Part shown: positions 6,290 to 12,897 of the stretch, piece after piece
Position numbering within the stretch: the first letter of the stretch is position 1
How the letters are laid out: every line of letters begins with the position of its first letter
Source: Actinacidiphila acidipaludis
GTDB taxonomy: Bacteria > Actinomycetota > Actinomycetes > Streptomycetales > Streptomycetaceae
DNA length: 46,289 nt
Assembly (NCBI RefSeq): GCF_019890725.1
Contig: NZ_JAINZZ010000064.1
Location: forward strand, 1 to 46,289
Reading direction: 5' to 3'
Made by a program: the position numbers and the translations under genes
Notes under the pieces: model-generated
The model's input: the letters and a program-made list of their open reading frames with translations, nothing else
Databases searched by the model: none
What the model was told of the DNA's origin: nothing

Positions 6290-7564
6290 ATGCCCGCACT
6301 CCTCCGACAACTCTCCGGACTCGGCGGCTGCACCCACCCCATCCGACTCGACGGCCACCGCACCGAACACGAACTCAACCCCGAGACAGGGGAGATCGGC
6401 CCGGCCATACACCGCCTGCTCTCCGACCAACTGGCCGCCGGCCACCTCCTCGTGCGCTGCAACAACCGCCGCACAACCCGATGCGCCGCCTGTGCCGAGA
6501 CCTACCGCCGCGACACCTTCCACCTGATCACCGCCGGACTGCGGGGCGGCAAGGGCACGCCAGAAGAGGTCACGGACCACCCTCGCGTCTTCGCCACCTT
6601 CACCGCCCCCGGCTTCGGCCCCGTCCACAACCGACCCGACTCCGGCACCTGCCGCTGCGGCACCGCACACCCCGCCGACGCACCCGAACTCGGCACCCCA
6701 CTCAACCCCGACACCTACGACTACGAAGCCGCAGTCCTGTGGAACGCCCACGCCGGGGCCCTGTGGCGCCGGTTCTCCATCTACCTGCGCCGCGAGATCG
6801 CCAAGCGCGCCGGACTCAGTCAACGTGCCTTCCGCGACCACGCCCGCGTCTCCTTCGCCAAGGTCGCCGAGTACCAGAAACGCGGCGCCGTCCACTTCCA
6901 CGCCGTCATCCGCCTCGACGGCCCCGAAGGAGGCAGCACCCCACCGCCCGCCTGGGCCACGGCCGACCTGCTCACGGACGCCATCCGCGCAGCAGCCTCC
7001 GCCGCCCGAGTCACCGGCCCAACCATCGACGGCCGCGCGCACACCTTCGCCTTCGGCCGCCAACTCGATGTCCGCACCATCCGCGGCGCCGACTTCGCCG
7101 GCTCGACCGCACTGACCGATCGTGCCGTGGCCGCGTACATCGCCAAGTACGCGACCAAGGGCGCCGAGACAGCGACGGGCACGCTCGACCGCCCGATCCG
7201 CTTCCTCGCGGAGCTCCAGCACTTCGCCATCTCCGACCACGCGCGGCGGATGATCCGCACGGCGTGGAACCTCGGGGCCCGCAAGGAGCTGGAGGTACTG
7301 AGACTGCGGGCCTGGGCCCACATGCTCGGCTTCCGCGGTCACTTCTCGACGAAGACCCGGCGCTACTCCACGACCCTCGGAGCCCTACGCAACGCCCGCG
7401 CCGAGTACCGCCGCGCCCAAAACGGCCAGGCGCGACCCGAGGAGACCACGTACGTCCTCTCCCACTGGGTCTTCGCCGGCACCGGCCTGACCCCTGGCGA
7501 AGCCTGGCTCGCCGCGACTCTCGAACCCGCCCCCGGAACGGAAGGAGAACCTACCCATGGCTGA
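6290..7564 (+). CDS. RepSA-like rolling-circle replication initiator (HUH type)
   Basis: This protein has 424 residues from ATG 6290. It has an N-terminal Cys cluster (VRCNNRRTTRCAACAETYRR), a H-U-H metal motif (VHFHAVIRLDG, about residue 200) and a Tyr-containing motif (YIAKYATKG, about 281). Together these mark a rolling-circle initiator that nicks the origin and stays covalently bound through tyrosine. It matches the RepSA family of pSAM2-like elements. The true start may be an ATC at 6230, in frame and 20 codons earlier, with AAGGGAG 7 bases upstream; no ATG, GTG or TTG start is near that site. It overlaps the excisionase gene by 8 bases, so rep, xis and int are probably co-translated as in pSAM2. 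Confidence 0.88.
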   Translation: MPALLRQLSGLGGCTHPIRLDGHRTEHELNPETGEIGPAIHRLLSDQLAAGHLLVRCNNRRTTRCAACAETYRRDTFHLITAGLRGGKGTPEEVTDHPRVFATFTAPGFGPVHNRPDSGTCRCGTAHPADAPELGTPLNPDTYDYEAAVLWNAHAGALWRRFSIYLRREIAKRAGLSQRAFRDHARVSFAKVAEYQKRGAVHFHAVIRLDGPEGGSTPPPAWATADLLTDAIRAAASAARVTGPTIDGRAHTFAFGRQLDVRTIRGADFAGSTALTDRAVAAYIAKYATKGAETATGTLDRPIRFLAELQHFAISDHARRMIRTAWNLGARKELEVLRLRAWAHMLGFRGHFSTKTRRYSTTLGALRNARAEYRRAQNGQARPEETTYVLSHWVFAGTGLTPGEAWLAATLEPAPGTEGEPTHG

Positions 7565-7766
7565 GCGCTATCTGTCCGTGGCCCAGGTCGCCGAACGGCT
7601 CGGGACCACCGAGCGGTTTCCCCGTCGGCTGATCGCTGAGCGACGCATCACCTTCGTCAAGGTGGGGCGTCACGTGCGCATCGCGGAAAGTGCGCTGTCG
7701 GCGTACATAGACGCCAACACCGTGCAGCCCCGGCGTCACCGGTCCGGACTCCGGAGGGCCGCCTGA
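7557..7766 (+). CDS. xis: Excisionase (Xis), MerR-like helix-turn-helix
   Basis: This basic protein of 69 residues has the excisionase-type winged helix: LSVAQVAERLGTTERFPRRLIAERRITFVKVGRHVRI. It acts with the integrase as a DNA-bending directionality factor to excise the element. The start overlaps the end of rep by 8 bases, and the stop TGA overlaps the integrase ATG (TGATG), so rep-xis-int form a coupled operon. GGAAGGAG lies upstream of the ATG. Confidence 0.9.
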   Translation: MAERYLSVAQVAERLGTTERFPRRLIAERRITFVKVGRHVRIAESALSAYIDANTVQPRRHRSGLRRAA

Positions 7767-8926
7767 TGGCCGCCAAGAAGCGGGCGTTCGGCCGCATCCG
7801 CAAGTTGCCGTCCGGGCGGTTCCAGGCCCGGTACCTGGGGCCTGATGGCCTCGACCGTCCGGCGCCGCACACGTTCGCGACGAAGAAGGACGCTGACGAC
7901 TGGCTGGCGGAACGGCAGAGTGAGGTTCGGGCCGGGCGTTGGCGTGACCCGGACGCCGGGGCCGTGAACTTCGGTGAGTACGCGGTTCGCTGGATCGAGG
8001 AACGGGGCTTGGCGCCCACCACGGCTGAGCTGTATCGCCGGCTCCTGCGTATCCATCTCCTGCCGACCTTCGAGGCGGTCAACCTGGACGAGATCACCCC
8101 TCCGTCCGTGCGAACCTGGCGGGCGGAGCGGCTGGCCGCCACCGGAGCGACCACAGTCGCCAAGGCGTACCGGCTGCTCAAGGCGATCTTGCAGACGGCG
8201 GCGGATGATGAGCTGATCCACCGGAACCCGTGCCGCATCCGTGGGGCGGGCAAGGAATCGGCCCCGGAACGTCCCATTGCCACCGTGGCCCAGGTCGACG
8301 CCCTGGCGGACGCCATGGGGCCGCGCTGGCGGCTGATGGTCTACCTGGCAGCGTTCGGACCGGCCCGGCCGGAAGAGCAAGCCGCCCTGCGTCGGCTGGA
8401 CGTCGACACCGAGGACGTCGGCGTGTGGATCCGTTCCGCCGAACCGGAGCTGGCGACGGGACGCCGCGTCCCTGGCGACACCAAGTCCGACGCCGGTCGT
8501 CGCTTTCTGGCGCTGCCGGAATTCATGCGCAAAGACCTCGTGCGGCACCTTGCCTGGTACGCGGAGAAGAAACCGAACGGATTGCTGTTCGTGGGGGAGA
8601 AGGGTGCGCCTTTCCGCCGATCGACGTTCGGGCGGAAATGGCGGCGGGCCCGCGCGAAAGTGGGGCTGCCTGACGACTTCCGCTTCTACGACCTGCGGCA
8701 CACCGGGCACACCCTGTCGACGCGGAGCGGCGCGACCCTCAAGGACACCATGGTGCGGGCGGGCCAGTCCTCGGAGCGTGCGGCACTGATCTATCAACAC
8801 TCGGACCGGGAGCGGCAGAAGGAGGTGGCCGCCGGCATCGACGCCCGGGTGCAGAACGAGCGGCGGAGGGCCGCAGAGAAAGCCGCCGCCGAGGAATCGG
8901 GCACGCAACGGGCACGGCACAACTGA
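7766..8926 (+). CDS. int: Tyrosine site-specific integrase
   Basis: This 386-residue phage-type integrase has an AP2-like arm-binding N-terminus (GRIRKLPSGRFQARYLGPDG), a SAM-like core-binding domain (about 65-165) and a catalytic domain. Visible catalytic residues are the first Arg (GPARPEEQ, about 198), Lys in DTKSDAGRR (about 238), the second Arg in YDLRHT (about 308) and the Tyr nucleophile in IYQHS (about 342). The usual GHSS before the Tyr is GQSS, so the His/Trp position is Gln; I recall this variant from other actinobacterial integrases. The target is probably the tRNA-Gly gene 55 bases downstream. It integrates the element and, with Xis, excises it. Confidence 0.95.
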   Translation: MAAKKRAFGRIRKLPSGRFQARYLGPDGLDRPAPHTFATKKDADDWLAERQSEVRAGRWRDPDAGAVNFGEYAVRWIEERGLAPTTAELYRRLLRIHLLPTFEAVNLDEITPPSVRTWRAERLAATGATTVAKAYRLLKAILQTAADDELIHRNPCRIRGAGKESAPERPIATVAQVDALADAMGPRWRLMVYLAAFGPARPEEQAALRRLDVDTEDVGVWIRSAEPELATGRRVPGDTKSDAGRRFLALPEFMRKDLVRHLAWYAEKKPNGLLFVGEKGAPFRRSTFGRKWRRARAKVGLPDDFRFYDLRHTGHTLSTRSGATLKDTMVRAGQSSERAALIYQHSDRERQKEVAAGIDARVQNERRRAAEKAAAEESGTQRARHN

Positions 8927-8943
8927 ATTGGTCTAGGCAACAC

Positions 8944-8974
8944 AAAAGGCCCGGGTCTTCGACCTGGGCCTTTT
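8944..8974. terminator. Bidirectional terminator between int and tRNA-Gly
   Basis: AAAAGGCCCGGGTC (8944-8957) pairs with GACCTGGGCCTTTT (8961-8974) with a single G-T pair and a 3-base loop. A run of T follows the stem on the plus strand and also on the minus strand. It can end int transcription and tRNA transcription from the other side. Confidence 0.85.
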
Positions 8975-8981
8975 CGTATGG

Positions 8982-9052
8982 AGCGGATGACGGGAATCGA
9001 ACCCGCGCTCTGAGCTTGGGAAGCTCATGTTCTACCATTAAACTACATCCGC
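8982..9052 (-). tRNA. tRNA-Gly (anticodon CCC), AICE attachment site
   Basis: The 71-base gene folds as a cloverleaf: acceptor GCGGATG/CATCCGC, anticodon stem TGAGC/GCTCA with loop TTCCCAA (anticodon CCC), and T arm GCGGG-TTCGATT-CCCGT. No CCA is encoded. It reads GGG codons. Its 3' end faces the integrase gene, so the element's attachment core is very probably in its 3' half and the tRNA stays intact after integration. Confidence 0.95.
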
Positions 9053-9245
9053 GAGAAACGGCCCCAAGGGGGCTGCTCCAGGGACACTGTACCCCATGGC
9101 GGGGGGTGCGTGAGGGAGGGAACGGGGGGCATCGCGGGGGCGGGTGGGGGTAGGTTGAGGGGGCGGTGTGGTGGTCCCGGGCCGGAGTTGGGGCATCCCC
9201 TAATGTGTGGGTTTGTCGGCCACGCGGAGTTGGGGAAGGGACTTC

Positions 9246-9413
9246 ATGGAGCGCACCGTTGTTCGTTGTGCGGAGGGGCACGTGTTCAGCACGGCTTCGT
9301 TTCCGATGCAGCACCTGGGGGCTGATCGCCTCGGGCCTGGACGCCTGTTGAGGTGTCCCAAGTGTGCCCGCCTGCGGCATGCCGTCCCGGTTGCCGCAGC
9401 CGAGAGCAAGTAG
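9246..9413 (+). CDS. Small Cys-containing conserved protein, 55 aa
   Basis: The protein has Cys/His pairs (RCAEGH near residue 10 and CPKC near 37) suggesting a zinc ribbon. GGGAAGGGA lies just upstream of ATG 9246; an in-frame ATG at 9207 precedes this site and is less likely. It lies between the tRNA and dcd in the same orientation as dcd. Small proteins of this type are widespread in streptomycetes and have no known function. Confidence 0.7.
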   Translation: MERTVVRCAEGHVFSTASFPMQHLGADRLGPGRLLRCPKCARLRHAVPVAAAESK

Positions 9414-9464
9414 GCCGGGGTGCCCCGGGCTGCCGGCGCGGCCCGGGGCGTTAGTCTCGGGGGC

Positions 9465-10040
9465 GTGCTTCTCTCAGACAAGGACATCCGGACCGAGATC
9501 GACAACGGGCGCGTGCGCGTCGACCCGTTCGAGCCGGCCATGGTGCAGCCGTCCAGCATCGACGTGCGCCTGGACCGGTTCTTCAGGGTGTTCGAGAACC
9601 ACCGCTACCCCCACATCGACCCGGCGGTCGAACAGCCGGACCTGACGCGCCTGGTGGAGCCCGAGGGCGACGACGCGTTCATCCTGCACCCGGGCGAGTT
9701 CGTGCTGGCCTCGACGTACGAGGTCATCAGCCTCCCCGACGACATCGCCTCCCGCCTGGAGGGCAAGTCCAGCCTCGGCCGGCTCGGCCTGCTCACCCAC
9801 TCCACCGCGGGCTTCATCGACCCGGGCTTCTCCGGGCACGTCACGCTGGAGCTGTCCAACGTGGCCACCCTCCCGATCAAGCTGTGGCCCGGCATGAAGA
9901 TCGGCCAGCTCTGCCTGTTCCGGCTCAGCTCGCCCGCCGAGTTCCCGTACGGCTCGCAGCAGTACGGCTCCCGGTACCAGGGCCAGCGCGGCCCGACGCC
10001 CTCCCGCTCCTACCTGAACTTCCACCGCACCCAGGTCTGA
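9465..10040 (+). CDS. dcd: dCTP deaminase, possibly bifunctional with dUTPase
   Basis: The protein has 191 residues, the usual length. It opens with the family motif LLSDKDIRTEI and contains EGKSSLGRLGLLTHSTAGF and DPGFSGHVTLELSN, holding the deaminase site residues. The C-terminal QGQRGPTPSRSY tail is also conserved. The enzyme deaminates dCTP to dUTP for thymidylate synthesis as a homotrimer. It closely resembles the mycobacterial enzyme, as I recall it, which also hydrolyses dUTP to dUMP, so a bifunctional role is likely but inferred. GTG 9465 is preceded by a GGGGG stretch; the frame upstream to 9420 lacks family similarity. It ends convergently with the DUF2000 gene. Confidence 0.93.
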   Translation: MLLSDKDIRTEIDNGRVRVDPFEPAMVQPSSIDVRLDRFFRVFENHRYPHIDPAVEQPDLTRLVEPEGDDAFILHPGEFVLASTYEVISLPDDIASRLEGKSSLGRLGLLTHSTAGFIDPGFSGHVTLELSNVATLPIKLWPGMKIGQLCLFRLSSPAEFPYGSQQYGSRYQGQRGPTPSRSYLNFHRTQV

Positions 10041-10082
10041 GCCGGCAGAGCGCCCAGCGGCCCGCACCGCCCAGGCCCCACC

Positions 10083-10157
10083 CCCGGGCCCGCGCACCGT
10101 TCCGCACGCGCCCCGGGCCCGCGCACCGTTCCGCACGCGCCCCGGGCCCGCGCACCG
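10083..10157. repeat. 29-bp tandem repeat, about 2.6 copies, between dcd and the DUF2000 gene
   Basis: A unit beginning CCCGGGCCCGCGCACCG starts at 10083, 10112 and 10141, with exact 29-base spacing. The first two copies are identical and the third is cut short. It fills the gap between two convergent genes. No A or T run is present, so it is not a standard terminator, though CCCGGG and CCCGGGCCCG can fold. Confidence 0.9.
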
Positions 10158-10158
10158 C

Positions 10159-10755
10159 TCACGGATGCATCCGCGCCCCCTTGAACACCTTGTCGACCGC
10201 GTTGCGCGGCCCGTAGACCGCAAGCCCGACCAGATCGAGCCCGGTCCGCGGCACCGCACGCACGGCCGCCCGGTTGTCCCGGTCGTTCCCGGTGGTGAAC
10301 AGGTCCGCGGTGAACAGCGCCCGCGGCAGGGCTCGCGTCAGCGCCCGGTCCAAGGCCTTGTCCAGCAGCTCCTTGCCGCCCTCGAAGACCAGCACGGGCT
10401 GCCGGAACATCGCCAGGTACGCCGTCCCGTCGGCGTCCGCGTACGGCTCGCCGACCACCTCGGGCACCGCCGAGCCGAGGCCGCTGACCAGGAACGCCGT
10501 CGCGTTCAGCCGCTGCCACAGCGCGAGGTCGTCCCGCAGCAGGACGGCGATCTTGGTCTCGAAGCGCACCGGCGCGGGCTCCTGCCCGGGGACGGCGCCG
10601 GTGTCGGACGGGGTGTGCTGCTCGTGCGGGGCGGGTCCCCCTCGCTCCACCCGCTGAACCTGCTGGATCTGCCGCACATGCTCGCCGTTCTCGCCGTTCT
10701 CGCCGTTCCCGACGGGCTCGCCGTGCTCGCCGTGCTCAATCTGTTCGGTGCTCAT
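10159..10755 (-). CDS. DUF2000 domain protein with low-complexity N-terminus
   Basis: The 198-residue product has about 70 N-terminal residues rich in Gly, Glu, Asn and His (repeats of GEN and GEH), then a DUF2000 domain (about 70-198). The domain opens with FETKIAVLLRDDLALWQRLNATAFL and ends GPRNAVDKVFKG. DUF2000 has a peptidyl-tRNA-hydrolase-like fold, and its function is not established. I take ATG 10755; the frame upstream to 10953 overlaps the divergent metallophosphoesterase gene. The starts of the two divergent genes are only 49 bases apart, so they share a promoter region. Confidence 0.8.
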   Translation of the reverse strand: MSTEQIEHGEHGEPVGNGENGENGEHVRQIQQVQRVERGGPAPHEQHTPSDTGAVPGQEPAPVRFETKIAVLLRDDLALWQRLNATAFLVSGLGSAVPEVVGEPYADADGTAYLAMFRQPVLVFEGGKELLDKALDRALTRALPRALFTADLFTTGNDRDNRAAVRAVPRTGLDLVGLAVYGPRNAVDKVFKGARMHP

Positions 10756-10804
10756 GCCACGAATCTCGCTGTCCCGCCCGGACCGCGTCTTGTACGTTCC
10801 TGGC

Positions 10805-11632
10805 GTGACGCTCTCCCTCGCGCACCTCAGTGACCCCCACCTCACGACCGGCGTTCTCGGCGGCGCGCCCGCACTCGCCCTGCGCCGCGCCCTGGGCCGG
10901 GTGATGATGCTCGACCCGCGCCCGGACTGCGTCGTCATCACCGGCGACCTCACCGATCACGGGCGGCCGGACGAATACGAGGCCCTGCGCGAGGTGCTGG
11001 GGCACTTCCCGCTGCCGCTGCACCTGATCGCCGGCAACCACGACGACCCCGCCGCCCTGCGGGCCGCCTTCGCCGGCACCCCGTTCCTGGACGGCGACGC
11101 GTCACGACGCCGGGACCGGGACCGGGACGGCGACGCGGCCGCGCCCGACTGCCAGTACGTGGTCGAGCACCCGGCCCTCACCGTCGTCGTGCTGCAGTCC
11201 ACGGTCCCCGGCGCGCCCGGCGGCCTGCTCGGCGCGGACCGGCTGGCCTGGCTGGACCAGGCGCTGGCGGCGCGGCCCGGCTTCCCGGCCGTGGTGTGCC
11301 TGCACCACCCGCCGCTCCCGATCGGCATCCCGCTGCTGGACGGGATGCGGCTCGCGGACGGGCCCGGGCTCGCCGAGGTCGTGGCCCGGCATCCGCATGT
11401 CGTGAGGGTGCTGGCCGGGCATGTGCACCGGCCGGTCGTCGCGCCGTTCGCGGGGACGGTGCTGGCGACGGCGCCGAGCACGTACCTGCAGAGCGGTCTC
11501 CGGTTCGACGAGGGCGCGCCGGGCTATCTGCCCGAGCCGACGTCGTTCCTGCTGCACCTGCTGCCGGACGGCTCAACGACGTGGGTGACGCACGCGGTCG
11601 CCGTCAGCCACGCGGCCGCGCCCGTGTTCTGA
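10805..11632 (+). CDS. Calcineurin-like metallophosphoesterase (CpdA/class III phosphodiesterase type)
   Basis: The 275-residue protein has all metallophosphoesterase motifs: D-x-H in LSDPHL, GDLTDHG, GNHDD, LHHPP and AGHVHRP, which together bind two metal ions. The order and spacing match class III cyclic nucleotide phosphodiesterases (CpdA-like) and related phosphodiesterases. Activity on cAMP is possible, but the substrate cannot be fixed from sequence. There is a short charged insertion of RDRD type (DASRRRDRDRDGD) after the GNHD motif. GTG 10805 begins the conserved TLSLAHLSDPH segment; the ORF extends 19 codons further upstream without similarity. No signal peptide, so probably cytoplasmic. 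Confidence 0.9.
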   Translation: MTLSLAHLSDPHLTTGVLGGAPALALRRALGRVMMLDPRPDCVVITGDLTDHGRPDEYEALREVLGHFPLPLHLIAGNHDDPAALRAAFAGTPFLDGDASRRRDRDRDGDAAAPDCQYVVEHPALTVVVLQSTVPGAPGGLLGADRLAWLDQALAARPGFPAVVCLHHPPLPIGIPLLDGMRLADGPGLAEVVARHPHVVRVLAGHVHRPVVAPFAGTVLATAPSTYLQSGLRFDEGAPGYLPEPTSFLLHLLPDGSTTWVTHAVAVSHAAAPVF

Positions 11633-11646
11633 GACGGGACGCGGGA

Positions 11647-12597
11647 TCAGATCAGCGGCAGCTTGAACAGCATCAGCAGGGCGAGGAGTTGGAGCGACGA
11701 CGCGCCGAGTGCCTTGTGCCAGGGCAGGTCGTGGGACTTGGCCACCATCGACGTCATCAGTGCCCCGCAGGCGAACCAGGTGATCCAGCCCAGCAGTTGG
11801 ACGAAACCGTTGCCGCCGCCGAGGAAGAGGGCGAAGAGCAGGCGCGGGGCGTCCGTCAGCGTGGTGATCAGCATCGCCAGGCCTATGGTGGGCGCCCACG
11901 CGCCGTCGCCGCCGAGCTGACGGGCCAGCGTGTTGGTCACCGCGCCGAGCGTGATGCCGCAGAGCACCACCGCTATGCCCGTGGTCAGCACCCACGGGAT
12001 GCTCGTGGTCAGCGTGGTGTTCAGGATGTCGCTGCGGGCGGCGTCGAAGCCGAAGACGGCGAGCAGCCCGTAGAGGAAGGTCACGATGAGGGCGGGGGCC
12101 CACACGGTGTGGTCGCGCATCTGCCAGAAGGTGCGGCCGGGGTGCAGCACGATGCCGCGCAGCAGGTCCTTCCAGTGCAGCCGCGGGCCGGCCGGGGGAG
12201 CGGCGGACTGGCCCGCCCGGTAGGTGGCCACGTTGCCGTAGGGGTCGTACGCGTCGTACGTGCCGCCCTGGGCGTAGCCGTCCTGACCGCCCTGCGCGTG
12301 ACCGTCCTGACCGGGGTATCCCGCGGCGCCGGCCAGCGGCGTCGGCTCGCCGAGGGTGAACGCCCGGGTGTGGCCGGGGGCGTCGTCATGACCGGAAGCC
12401 GGCCCGCCGGCTCCGGAGGGGCCGCCACCGGGGCCGGGACCGTAGTACTCGGGGTACCCGGAGTACCCCTGCTGCGGTCCGGACTGCGGGGCGTGTCCGG
12501 GATAACCGGCAGGTCCGGGGCGTCCGGGCTGCGGCGCCTGTGCGCCCGCCCGGGGGTGCCCGCCACGCCTGCCCTGTCGATTCGAGAATCCAGCCAC
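11647..12597 (-). CDS. Yip1-family integral membrane protein
   Basis: The first 140 residues are disordered and rich in Gly, Pro, Tyr and Gln. They are followed by a conserved lead-in (LHWKDLLRGIVLHPGRTFWQMRDH) and five hydrophobic segments up to the C-terminus, which is the Yip1 layout. These bacterial proteins are polytopic membrane proteins of unknown function. The GTG at 12597 starts VAGFSNRQGRRGG, similar to streptomycete homologues as I remember them; AAAGG overlaps the start too closely to be a good ribosome-binding site, so the start is uncertain. It ends 14 bases from the metallophosphoesterase gene, convergently. Confidence 0.8.
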   Translation of the reverse strand: MAGFSNRQGRRGGHPRAGAQAPQPGRPGPAGYPGHAPQSGPQQGYSGYPEYYGPGPGGGPSGAGGPASGHDDAPGHTRAFTLGEPTPLAGAAGYPGQDGHAQGGQDGYAQGGTYDAYDPYGNVATYRAGQSAAPPAGPRLHWKDLLRGIVLHPGRTFWQMRDHTVWAPALIVTFLYGLLAVFGFDAARSDILNTTLTTSIPWVLTTGIAVVLCGITLGAVTNTLARQLGGDGAWAPTIGLAMLITTLTDAPRLLFALFLGGGNGFVQLLGWITWFACGALMTSMVAKSHDLPWHKALGASSLQLLALLMLFKLPLI

Positions 12598-12897
12598 CTT
12601 TCGAACGTACCCGCTGACGCGGGGTGCCGTACCGGCGGCTGTGGACCGGGGCTCCTTTGCTGCCAACCTGTGACACGCGGTCAGGGCGGGCGGCGTGGCC
12701 CGCGTCACGCGTCACGCGTCACGCGTCCCGCCCGGGTTCCCACGGCCCGGTACATAGGCGGGAAGGACCTGGCACATCCGCACGACCCAGCGACACAGCC
12801 CTGAGGCGCCGCTCAGCCCTGAGGCGCCGCACACGCGCGAGGGGCGGCACACCCCTGCGCGGGTGTGCCGCCCCTCGACCTGAGTGCGGGCGAACCG
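12598..12897. other. 300-base gap with two short tandem repeats
   Basis: No credible gene is visible. The gap holds four copies of the 7-mer CGCGTCA (12701-12728, last copy ending CC). It also holds two copies of CAGCCCTGAGGCGCCGC at 12796-12812 and 12814-12830 (18-base period), and the terminator at 12838-12877. The Yip1 gene must be transcribed from the side near 12600-12700, but I see no clear promoter. Confidence 0.6.
12838..12877 (-). terminator. Strong hairpin terminator after the EtfD-like gene
   Basis: A perfect 17-bp stem (12838-12854 with 12861-12877) with loop CTGCGC lies 20 bases beyond the stop codon of the Fe-S oxidoreductase gene. No T run follows, as is common for Streptomyces terminators. 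Confidence 0.85.

Larger units (their letters stand above)
1..8981. mobile_element. Right-hand part of a pSAM2-type integrative and conjugative element (AICE)
   Basis: The gene set is that of an actinomycete integrative and conjugative element: Nudix (Pif-like), GntR/UTRA repressor (KorSA-like), FtsK-like translocase, small spread proteins, RepSA-like initiator, excisionase and tyrosine integrase, in the pSAM2 order. The integrase 3' end lies about 55 bases from the 3' end of a tRNA-Gly gene, the expected arrangement for site-specific integration. I found no second copy of the tRNA 3' half in bases 1-8900, so the element continues beyond base 1 and its far attachment site is not visible. The exact right boundary lies within the tRNA 3' half (about 8982-9020) and is inferred. 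Such elements excise, replicate by rolling circle and move as double-stranded DNA. Confidence 0.9.

Noticed and set aside
1..8900. Search for the left attachment site as a second tRNA-Gly 3' half
   Set aside because: No match to CGGGAATCGAACCCGC-like sequence found by eye in this interval.
10083..10157. 29-bp repeats considered as a CRISPR array
   Set aside because: Units are directly adjacent with no spacers and there are no cas genes.
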